Assembly: GCA_946885645.1 (NCBI GenBank)
Contig: CAMPGU010000002.1
Span: 1-45,960, forward strand
Origin: an uncultured Haloferula sp.
Lineage (GTDB): Bacteria > Verrucomicrobiota > Verrucomicrobiae > Verrucomicrobiales > Akkermansiaceae
Direction of reading: 5' to 3'
Length of the DNA stretch: 45,960 nucleotides
Below the pieces are notes generated by a model. The model ran no database searches, was not told where the DNA came from, and saw only the letters and a program-made list of their open reading frames with translations. Shown piece by piece: positions 39,753 to 45,960 of this stretch (position 1 is its first letter; the number at the start of each line of letters is the position of its first letter). The position numbers were made by a program, and so were the translations under genes.

Positions 39753-41616
39753 GGCTCTGCTCCTTCCTATCGCAGGCTGGGTGCCAAGGCTGCTGCTCCC
39801 AGCGGTCCCGCCACTTCGCCACCCCTTCCTGCGGGACGAGCCGACGCCGCACGGTACAATTTTCCCGCTGTGGCCCCTTTCCCTCTCCGGCAGGGAAGAT
39901 GACATACTTGTAGCCCACCGCTCTGCCTGCGCTCACCTCGAAGGAGAGCTCTACAAACCAGGTGTTTGAATTCACGCACTCCAGTTCGCGGGCCTTCTCC
40001 AGATTCCAAAAACCCAATTCCTCACAATCACCGGTCAAGGCCAAGCGATCGTTTGGCGCCGTGGGAGCCCCGTTGATCTGCACACGCACGACCACCTTGG
40101 CGGAGGGCGGGTCGGCCCGCAGCGTGAGGACGGTCGCCGATTCAGCCTCCAGCGTCAGGGATGCACTGCCATCCTTGATCGGGACCTCGCGCCCGCTGAG
40201 CAGGCAGGTATGGACTCCATCCGGAAAATCCAAGTCCGCAACCGTTAACTCCCGCTCGGCACCCTTGTTCAGGAAGACGAGGCAACGCGAGCCTCCATAG
40301 CGCCGGAGGTACACGTAGATATTCTCCTCGATCCAACGCGTCCAGTGGCCGCCGAGCTGGATGGCCTGGTTCTTCCGGCGCTCTTCCGCCAGGATGCCGA
40401 TCAAGCGCGTGGCTTCGGTCTCTCCCCATTCCTTCATCATCGGACGGTTATAGGGGTCTTCCCCTCCATCCGTATCGTCGTGGAGATACTGCTCGCAGCC
40501 GTAGTAGATACAGGGAATGCCGCGCGAGGTCAGGAGCAGAACCAGAGCGAGCTCGAGCTGACGGTTCGATACTCCGAGTGATTGGAGCCTCGGCATGTCG
40601 TGGTTCTCAAAGAATGTCACGAGTTCGGAAGCGCCGGCGTAGTTGCCGTCCCGATCGAGGATCCTGCTCAGGGCGGTAAAACCGGCACCGTCGTTCCCGC
40701 TGAAACACCGGCGTATCTCCGCACAAAAGCCGAAGTCGAGAATGGTCATCCCCGATTTGTTGGCAAACTCCACCGACCTGAGATCTTCGGGATCGCTGTA
40801 GATCCACTCCCCGAACCGGAAGATGTTTGGATTCGCCGCGTCCACGTCGGCGCTCAGCTCCTGCCAGAACCAGAGCGGCATGTGCTTGACCGTATCGATC
40901 CGCAGCGCGTCCACTCCCTTGCCGATCCACAGGCGGATGGCATCCTTGATATAATTGCGGTAGCGGATGTTGTTTTCGTTGAAGGTGGCCAAGCCAGCCA
41001 GCTCGCAGTTCTGAACCTGCCACTCGTCGCTCCAGTCGGTGGTTTCGCCGTAGTGGTGATACCAGTGATCCGTGTCGTTGTCGAAGTCCGCCACTAGCTC
41101 CCCGTCGTCGTAGAGCTTGCCCTTCCCGAGAGACGTCTCGGGAGAACTATGGTTGCATACAATATCCAATACGAACTTCATTCCCTGCGCGTGCATCTCG
41201 GTGAGAAGCGTGTCGAAGACGGTATCATCCCGCGTGAACAAGCGCTTCTCGGAGGGGTGGTTCACCCAGCGGGGGTTGATCCGTTTGAAGTCGCTGGTCC
41301 AGTAGCCGTGGATCGGGGCGCGGGGCACGGCATCGTTCACCGTCATCGCCCGGACCTGCTCGAACAGCGGCGTAGTCCAGATCGACGAAATGCCGAACGA
41401 CCTGAGGTAGCCGAGCTTGTCGATCACGCCTTGAAGATCGCCTCCCCAGTACTTGTGCCAGTCCTCCTGCGTCGCATCGAACATGTCATCATCCACCCGC
41501 TCCTTCCCGGGATTACCCGAGGCGAATCGATCGAGGACGAGAAAGTAAATGGTTTCCGCTCGAAACTCGATATCCGAACCGGAAAGAACCCCGAGATTCA
41601 CGTCAATGGTTTCCAT
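39712..41616 (-). CDS. Alpha-amylase family protein with C-terminal CBM20
   Basis: 634 residues from METIDVNLGV. GH13 motifs: DIVCNHS (about 148), ALRIDTVKH with the nucleophile Asp (about 219), FRFGEWIY with the acid Glu (about 248), and FFENHDMPR (about 320). A starch-binding CBM20 domain ends the protein (about 520-620, with GDCEELGFW). No signal peptide is visible, so it may act on intracellular glycogen, unless the upstream part of the frame (to 41958) holds one. Start chosen because the family region begins there. Confidence 0.85.
   Translation of the reverse strand: METIDVNLGVLSGSDIEFRAETIYFLVLDRFASGNPGKERVDDDMFDATQEDWHKYWGGDLQGVIDKLGYLRSFGISSIWTTPLFEQVRAMTVNDAVPRAPIHGYWTSDFKRINPRWVNHPSEKRLFTRDDTVFDTLLTEMHAQGMKFVLDIVCNHSSPETSLGKGKLYDDGELVADFDNDTDHWYHHYGETTDWSDEWQVQNCELAGLATFNENNIRYRNYIKDAIRLWIGKGVDALRIDTVKHMPLWFWQELSADVDAANPNIFRFGEWIYSDPEDLRSVEFANKSGMTILDFGFCAEIRRCFSGNDGAGFTALSRILDRDGNYAGASELVTFFENHDMPRLQSLGVSNRQLELALVLLLTSRGIPCIYYGCEQYLHDDTDGGEDPYNRPMMKEWGETEATRLIGILAEERRKNQAIQLGGHWTRWIEENIYVYLRRYGGSRCLVFLNKGAERELTVADLDFPDGVHTCLLSGREVPIKDGSASLTLEAESATVLTLRADPPSAKVVVRVQINGAPTAPNDRLALTGDCEELGFWNLEKARELECVNSNTWFVELSFEVSAGRAVGYKYVIFPAGEGKGPQRENCTVRRRLVPQEGVAKWRDRWEQQPWHPACDRKEQSHESSQPGPEQKEG
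39772..39786 (-). promoter_or_regulatory. Sigma-54-like element inside the amylase gene
   Basis: TGGCACCCAGCCTGC on the minus strand, perfect -24, CTGC at -12, 19 bases from the ATG of the small acidic gene. It is located within coding sequence, yet points exactly at a downstream gene. Confidence 0.5.
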
Positions 41617-41978
41617 ACAGTCGTAGGAGCAGGCTCTTCTCCGCGCGTTTCGCCGGCACTTGATATAGTCCCGAACGATGGGCCGGAGAACCTCTGTCCG
41701 TGGGAGCTCTTCGCAAATGTCATGCCGTGGTGTCGGAAAGACCACATCGTGAGTTGGTAGCCACTCTATAGTCGAATCAAAGGCGGAGCAGGGGAAGAGC
41801 CTTTGCATTCTGCAAACGGCGGATGCCGATTGCACGCACATGGGGATTGCGGAGCTCGCGCGCGCTCGGACCACGGGCGGGAGCTTCACTGGCGCCTCTC
41901 CTCCCTCCGCCTTCCCTCTTCCCTTGTTTTCCGGCCGGAACGGATGGAAGGGACACACCCGCTTTCACCCCGATTCCT
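41617..41978. other. 362-base divergent gap
   Basis: Region between the amylase and DUF4142 genes. The amylase frame stays open to 41958 but that part has no amylase character. On the minus strand CTATAG/TATAGA bases near 41765 may belong to an amylase promoter. No other gene seen. Confidence 0.4.
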
Positions 41979-41993
41979 TGGCACATCCCCTGC
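41979..41993 (+). promoter_or_regulatory. Sigma-54-like -24/-12 element
   Basis: TGGCACATCCCCTGC, perfect -24, nearly the same as the element at 2946. It is 18 bases from the ATG of a 9-codon mini-ORF. Confidence 0.6.
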
Positions 41994-42011
41994 GAGAAGG
42001 AAGGGCGTCCG

Positions 42012-42041
42012 ATGCCGAACCACAACCCATGCGATCTATGA
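42012..42041 (+). other. Leader mini-ORF (9 codons) coupled to DUF4142 gene
   Basis: Encodes MPNHNPCDL after GAAGGAAGGG and ends in an ATGA overlap with the DUF4142 start at 42038, as at 2976. An in-frame ATG at 42029 gives a longer start for the main gene and would weaken this reading. Confidence 0.4.
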
Positions 42042-42646
42042 AAAGGCGAGTGATTCTAAAAGGCGGAGCGGTGACTGCCCTGACAATGTCAATTAACATA
42101 GTCCATGCAAAGGACGATAATATGCTTGGGAAAATGAGCGGCGACGAGTTCAAGAAAATCAACGCCGATGCTGCCGCCGGCGTGAAAGCGCTAAAGCCGA
42201 CAAGCGCGCCGCTGGAGGACAATGACAAGGACCTCCTGAATGAAATTGCTCTCGGGGGGATGATGCAGCTTCGAGCGAGCGAGCTGGCGCTTGAAAAGTG
42301 CGAGGCGAAGGACGTGCGGGTCATCGCCCAGGCCGAGGTGGACGAGCAGAAGGGCCTGTCGGCGAAGCTCGAGGAAATCGCTGCTGCGAAAGGAGCCGCG
42401 CTTCCCAAGGAGCTCGACAAACGCGGGCAGAAATTCCTCGCCGACCTGAAGGAAGATAAGGGGGAGTTCGATAAGAAGTACTTGGAGGAAAGCGGTGTGA
42501 AGGGGCACCAGATCCTGCAAAAGACCATGAAGAAAGTCAGGGACAAGGCCAAGGATCAGGTTCTGAAGGAGCTGGCAGGGCTCGCCCTTCCGTTGATCCA
42601 AACCCACCTCGAAGTCTCACGGGAAGAAGCCCAAACCCTCTCCTGA
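42038..42646 (+). CDS. DUF4142 ferritin-like protein, exported
   Basis: 202 residues. A short signal peptide, MKRRVILKGGAVTALTMSIN then cleavage near VHA-KD, leads to a four-helix DUF4142 domain with ALGGMMQLRASELALEK, AQAEVDEQKGL and GVKGHQILQKTMKK. Relatives are periplasmic or outer-membrane-associated and stress-linked, without proven function; the fold is related to ferritin-like bundles. First gene of a plus-strand operon (DUF4142, SDR, DUF892, DUF6766 and probably DUF2238). Confidence 0.85.
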   Translation: MKRRVILKGGAVTALTMSINIVHAKDDNMLGKMSGDEFKKINADAAAGVKALKPTSAPLEDNDKDLLNEIALGGMMQLRASELALEKCEAKDVRVIAQAEVDEQKGLSAKLEEIAAAKGAALPKELDKRGQKFLADLKEDKGEFDKKYLEESGVKGHQILQKTMKKVRDKAKDQVLKELAGLALPLIQTHLEVSREEAQTLS

Positions 42647-42656
42647 AGCCGTCTGT

Positions 42657-43454
42657 ATGGGAGCCAGCTACTACGATTTACAGGGCCGCGTTTCCCTGGT
42701 GACCGGCGGAGGTTCCGGCATCGGGAAAGCTTCGGCCCTGTTTCTTTCCAAAGCAGGGGCCAAGGTGGCCATCCTCGGACGCACCGCCGATGAACTCCGG
42801 GAGACGCTGGAGGAGATGGGTGGCGAGGCGGCCGGACATCTGGCGGTGATAGCGGATGTAAGCGATCCCGCAGCGATGTCGCGGGCTTTCGAGGAGATCG
42901 CAGGCCGTTGCCAGCGCCTGGACATCGTGGTAGCGAACGCCGGCATTAACGGGGTATGGGCACCGCTTGATCGGTTGAAGGTGGAGGAGTGGGACGAGAC
43001 TCTCGGCATCAATCTACGCGGGACTTTCCTGACGGTGAAGCTCGCCCTGCCGCTCCTGCGACCGGCGGGCGGGTCGGTCATCGTCGTCTCTTCGATCAAT
43101 GGCACGCGGGTCTTCAGCAACTCCGGAGCTACCGCCTACTCGTGCTCAAAGGCGGCACAGGTCGCCTTCGCAAAGATGGTGGCTCTGGAGCTGGCGAAGG
43201 ATCGGATCCGGGTGAATGTCATATGCCCGGGAGCAATCGAAACAAACATCGACGACTCCACTTCACGCCGCTCGATCGAGGACCTTCATTTGCCGGTGGA
43301 GTTCCCCCAAGGGGACGTTCCTTTGACCGGAGGAAAACCGGGTGCGGCCGAGCAGGTTGCGGAGCTCGTCGGGTTCCTCGCTTCCGATGCCTCCACCCAT
43401 ATCACCGGCACCGAAATATTCATCGAGGGTGCGCAGTCGCTCCTCCAAGGCTAA
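42657..43454 (+). CDS. Short-chain dehydrogenase/reductase
   Basis: 265 residues. TGGGSGIG (about 17-24), NAG (about 95), active-site YSCSK (about 161-165) and PGAIETNI. A classical glucose-dehydrogenase-like SDR of unknown substrate. Lies 10 bases after DUF4142 and 15 before DUF892. The fourth-gene order resembles stress loci in other bacteria from memory. Confidence 0.9.
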   Translation: MGASYYDLQGRVSLVTGGGSGIGKASALFLSKAGAKVAILGRTADELRETLEEMGGEAAGHLAVIADVSDPAAMSRAFEEIAGRCQRLDIVVANAGINGVWAPLDRLKVEEWDETLGINLRGTFLTVKLALPLLRPAGGSVIVVSSINGTRVFSNSGATAYSCSKAAQVAFAKMVALELAKDRIRVNVICPGAIETNIDDSTSRRSIEDLHLPVEFPQGDVPLTGGKPGAAEQVAELVGFLASDASTHITGTEIFIEGAQSLLQG

Positions 43455-43469
43455 GCTCCACCAACTATC

Positions 43470-43967
43470 ATGAAAATTACAAACCCAAACGACCTGTTTT
43501 TCGATCAGCTGAAGGATCTCTACAGCGTGGAGTCCCAAGTGGTTCTTACTCTCCCTGATCTCGCGGAGAAGGCCTCCGACAGGTCGCTCAAGGCCCTTCT
43601 TCTCGATCACGAAGGAGAGACCCTGCGTCACAAGGAGGTGGTGACGGCCGTCTTCGAGCGCCACGGCGTGGATCCCGGCGGCGACATATGCAAAGCGATG
43701 AAAGGCCTGATTGACGGGGGCAACGAGCACCTCGCGAAAACCGAAGATCCGTCCGTCCGCGATCTCCTGATCATCGCCCACTGCAACCGGATGGAGCACT
43801 ACGAGATTGCCGCCTACGGTTTCACGGTGGCCTTGGCGGAGTGCCTCGGCCTTACCCGCGATGCATCGGATCTGACGGAAGTCCTGGAGGAAGAGAGACG
43901 GACAGCGCGTCAGCTCGGGGCGATCGCGGCGGAGATCTTCGGAGCACCCGCCGGAAACCTCTCATGA
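43470..43967 (+). CDS. Ferritin-like DUF892 protein, divergent copy
   Basis: 165 residues. Shares DLFFDQLKDLYSVESQV, CKAMKGLIDGG and HCNRMEHYEIAAYG with the two closer copies (11918 and 45549), but diverges elsewhere. Possible metal ligands Glu and His of the EHYEIAAYG helix are kept. Overlaps the next gene by ATGA. Fits a cytoplasmic stress-response helix bundle; activity unknown. Confidence 0.9.
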   Translation: MKITNPNDLFFDQLKDLYSVESQVVLTLPDLAEKASDRSLKALLLDHEGETLRHKEVVTAVFERHGVDPGGDICKAMKGLIDGGNEHLAKTEDPSVRDLLIIAHCNRMEHYEIAAYGFTVALAECLGLTRDASDLTEVLEEERRTARQLGAIAAEIFGAPAGNLS

Positions 43968-44590
43968 AACGCTTCCTCCACGATAACGGTCTCAGCGTGG
44001 TGCTGCTCGCGCTGTTCCTGGCCCTGTGGAGCGGGCAGGCGGTCAGCGGCTTCAAGGTGCACAGCGAGGAGCAAGCGAGGCACGGGGAGACGCCCGGTTC
44101 TTTCGGCGAGTATCTAGGCAGCGGACATTTTTGGCAGGCGACGGGTGAAAACTGGGAAAGCGAGTTCCTGCAGATGGGAGCATACGTGCTATTGACCGTT
44201 CGCCTTTTCCAGCGCGGCTCCGCGGAGTCCAACGATCCGGACGAAGCGGAGGCATTGGCACGCCGGCGGCGGGAGAAGGACAAGACATGTGGCTGGTTTT
44301 ACCGCAATTCACTTTCGTTAGGCTTCCTGCTGCTCTTCCTCGGGTCATTCTGGGTGCACGCATGGGGCGGCTTCCGCGCCTTCAATGAGGAGCGGGCTGA
44401 ACATGGCGAGGCCGCGGCAGGCATGGCGGAGTTCCTCCGGGATGCCGAGTTCTGGTTCCAATCCTTACAAAACTGGCAGAGCGAATTTCTCGCGGTGCTT
44501 TCGATAGTCATCCTGAGCATCTTCCTCCGTCAGAACGGATCTCCCGAGAGCAAGGATGTCGAGGATTCCAATGCGAAGACGGGAGCATAG
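43964..44590 (+). CDS. DUF6766 membrane protein with internal repeat
   Basis: 208 residues with four predicted membrane helices in two repeats. The first half (about 8-90) and the second (about 112-195) align: GFKVHSEEQARHGE against GFRAFNEERAEHGE, FGEYLGSGHFW against MAEFLRDAEFW, and NWESEFLQ against NWQSEFLA. A duplication within the family is plain. Function unknown; name from memory of the family. Confidence 0.8.
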   Translation: MKRFLHDNGLSVVLLALFLALWSGQAVSGFKVHSEEQARHGETPGSFGEYLGSGHFWQATGENWESEFLQMGAYVLLTVRLFQRGSAESNDPDEAEALARRRREKDKTCGWFYRNSLSLGFLLLFLGSFWVHAWGGFRAFNEERAEHGEAAAGMAEFLRDAEFWFQSLQNWQSEFLAVLSIVILSIFLRQNGSPESKDVEDSNAKTGA

Positions 44591-44684
44591 CGAGGCCCCG
44601 GGCTGAGGTGCAGGCGTGATGATCTTTCCAGGGAGTGATCCCGGACCTTGCTCGCAGGGCTTGAGCCGCCTAGAAAGGCAGGCG

Positions 44685-45323
44685 ATGGACAAGCCGCTTC
44701 CCGCGAAGCTGACCCGGGTTATCCTTTTCACCGCCGCTTATATGGCCATGACGGGCACGGTGGCTTTTGTCGCCGGGACGCCCGGCTTGGCGATGTATCT
44801 CGGCCTGATGTGCGTCCTGATCCCCTCGCTTTACCTCCTCCACCGGCGACATCCCCTGAGTGCCGCGCTGGTTTGGTGCTTCAGCGTATGGGGCCTCGCC
44901 CACATGGCAGGAGGCTTGCTTCCCATCCCCGGTGCATGGAGCCGCGAGGGAGCCCACGCCGTCCTCTACAGTTGGTGGATTGTTCCCGGCTATCTGAAAT
45001 ACGACCAAGTGGTCCACGCCTACGGTTTTGGCATTACCACGTGGCTCTGCTGGCACCTTTTCAGAAGCGCGCTGCGCTCGCCGGACGGCACCTCCGTCCC
45101 ACCCTCATTTTTGATCCTGATGCTCTGCGTGGCCGGGGGAATGGGATTCGGGGCGCTGAATGAGGTGGTGGAATTCTTCGCCACCCGTTTGTTACCCGAC
45201 ACGAATGTGGGCGACTATGAGAATATCGGCTGGGACCTCGTGGCGAATCTAGCCGGCTCGCTCGTTGCCGCCGCGGTGATCCGTCGGTTCGAGAAGAAGC
45301 GCCTGCGAAGTCCCGGCGGCTGA
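44685..45323 (+). CDS. DUF2238 integral membrane protein
   Basis: 212 residues with about six membrane helices and the family signatures KYDQVVHAYGFGI, GALNEVVEFFAT and NVGDYENIGWDLVANLAG. YjdF-like (DUF2238) proteins are inner-membrane proteins of unknown role. The ATG at 44685 follows AGAAAGGCAGGCG. Its stop codon lies in a strong terminator hairpin. Confidence 0.88.
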   Translation: MDKPLPAKLTRVILFTAAYMAMTGTVAFVAGTPGLAMYLGLMCVLIPSLYLLHRRHPLSAALVWCFSVWGLAHMAGGLLPIPGAWSREGAHAVLYSWWIVPGYLKYDQVVHAYGFGITTWLCWHLFRSALRSPDGTSVPPSFLILMLCVAGGMGFGALNEVVEFFATRLLPDTNVGDYENIGWDLVANLAGSLVAAAVIRRFEKKRLRSPGG

Positions 45324-45342
45324 GATCTTCCTGATCTCAGCC
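45318..45342 (+). terminator. Rho-independent-like terminator
   Basis: GGCTGAGATC-TTCCT-GATCTCAGCC, a perfect 10-bp stem, followed by TTT. The DUF2238 stop codon is within the left arm. Ends the DUF4142 to DUF2238 operon. Confidence 0.75.
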
Positions 45343-45485
45343 TTTGATGAGCCGCAGCTCCACATTCCGCACCGCGGTGTTGCGAAACGCCCGCCAGGCA
45401 TGCACTACGCAAACGGCTTCCCGCTTCTCTGGCCCCTGCTTCTTCTACATGCCTTGAGCCGTGGTGCGCTCGTTCTGCCGGCTGC

Positions 45486-45500
45486 CGGTACACGTCCTGC
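45486..45500 (+). promoter_or_regulatory. Possible sigma-54-like element for DUF892
   Basis: CGGTACACGTCCTGC, two mismatches in -24, CTGC at -12, predicted leader of about 37 bases before the ATG at 45549. The same distance class as the paralogue at 11854. Confidence 0.4.
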
Positions 45501-45548
45501 GGATGGGATCTGTCCGCCGGTACCGCCGGACCGAACCCAGTCACCGCC

Positions 45549-45960
45549 ATGTCAAAGCTCGCGACACTCGAAGCCCTGCTCGTTCAGGAGATCAAAGACC
45601 TCTACGACGCCGAAGGCCAGTTGGTGAAAGCGCTGCCGAAGATGGCGAAAGCCGCTACCGATTCGTCGGTCAGGGAAGCTCTCCTGAAGCATTGCGAAGA
45701 GACCAAAGGTCATGTGGAGCGCCTGGAGGAAATTGCCAAATTTATCGATGCTTCCCCGCGCGGGAAGACTTGCAAAGCCATGAGGGGCCTCGTTGAAGAA
45801 GGATCGGAAGTGATCGAGGAAGAGGGTGATCCGGCAATCAAGGATTTTGCCCTCATCATTGCCGCGCAAAAGATCGAGCACTACGAGATCGCGGGCTACG
45901 GCTCCGTGCGGACGCTCGCAAAGGCCCTGCGCCTTGATGATGTCGTGGAACTGCTACAAT
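45549..45960 (+). CDS. Ferritin-like DUF892 (YciE/YciF) protein, 3' end missing
   Basis: 137 codons are in the window; the gene runs off the right edge. MSKLATLEALLVQEIKDLYDAE and the EHYEIAGYGS helix match the complete copy at 11918, also at the DNA level over long runs, while upstream regions differ. Recent duplication or shared selection is likely. Same expected function as the other copies. Confidence 0.9.
   Translation, partial: MSKLATLEALLVQEIKDLYDAEGQLVKALPKMAKAATDSSVREALLKHCEETKGHVERLEEIAKFIDASPRGKTCKAMRGLVEEGSEVIEEEGDPAIKDFALIIAAQKIEHYEIAGYGSVRTLAKALRLDDVVELLQ

Noticed and set aside
44254..44270. TGGCAC match in the DUF6766 gene
   Set aside because: CGGC at -12, inside an Arg-rich codon run, no gene begins after it.
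45344..45460. Minus-strand C-terminal-like frame reading AFRNTAVRNVELRLIKG before a stop
   Set aside because: Only about 35 codons between stops, no start with a ribosome site, and its end sits in the terminator of the opposite gene. It could be a decayed gene end, but I cannot support it.
1..45960. Search for tRNA, rRNA, CRISPR repeats, transposases and integrases
   Set aside because: No cloverleaf with CCA end, no direct-repeat array, no DDE or tyrosine-recombinase motifs noticed by eye; a short or degenerate element could still be missed.

Overview
The window is GC-rich, densely coded bacterial chromosome. It most likely comes from a Verrucomicrobiota member, perhaps a Luteolibacter-like bacterium (inference). 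The best phylum clue is the imuA-imuB-dnaE2 mutagenesis operon, preceded by CGTTC-N4-GAACA, nearly the TGTTC-N4-GAACA LexA motif that I recall being described for Verrucomicrobia. I see no rRNA, tRNA, CRISPR array, insertion sequence or phage gene.

Layout. 1-2210: SOS mutasome operon (minus). 2323-8561: isochorismatase-like hydrolase, a CPYC flavoprotein, zinc alcohol dehydrogenase, alpha/beta hydrolase, a LuxR-type response regulator, a lone WYL-domain protein. 8540-17061: a PAS-PAS hybrid histidine kinase, two copies of an 80-residue family, tiny membrane peptides, a DUF892 ferritin-like protein, and a giant CheB-CheR-PAS-histidine kinase with its response regulator. 17210-24788: stress-type small proteins (DUF1328, DUF883-like, glycine-zipper, acidic), an SDR/FAD-Rieske pair and 4-alpha-glucanotransferase. 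24994-37358: a carbohydrate locus, with SDR, GH130 and Gfo/Idh/MocA on plus converging on a nine-gene minus operon of two sugar epimerases, a dehydrogenase, four glycosyltransferases, a methyltransferase and a GH-A glycosidase. 37564-45960: DUF1003, a MESH1-like HD hydrolase, alpha-amylase with CBM20, DUF4142, SDR, DUF892, DUF6766, DUF2238 and a truncated second close DUF892 copy.

The main hidden signal is regulatory. About twenty genes or operons on both strands carry a sigma-54-like -24/-12 element (TGGCAC-N5-NTGC, GG-N10-GC spacing) just upstream. In eight cases the GC is followed by only 11 or 12 bases and then the start codon. The targets are mainly small stress and envelope proteins, ferritin-like proteins, SDRs and the glycan operon. 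This suggests a sigma-54-driven stress regulon with leaderless or very short-leader mRNAs. No RpoN gene or enhancer-binding activator lies in the window, so the regulator is elsewhere. Two elements are followed by 8-9 codon mini-ORFs joined to the main gene by ATGA overlaps, one drives a gene from inside the alpha-amylase 3' end, and one may drive a small RNA.

The island reads as a stress-survival region: DNA-damage tolerance, redox and ferritin-like proteins, membrane-stress proteins, glycogen turnover, two-component sensing and an unidentified oligosaccharide or glycolipid. All functions are inferred from sequence alone.
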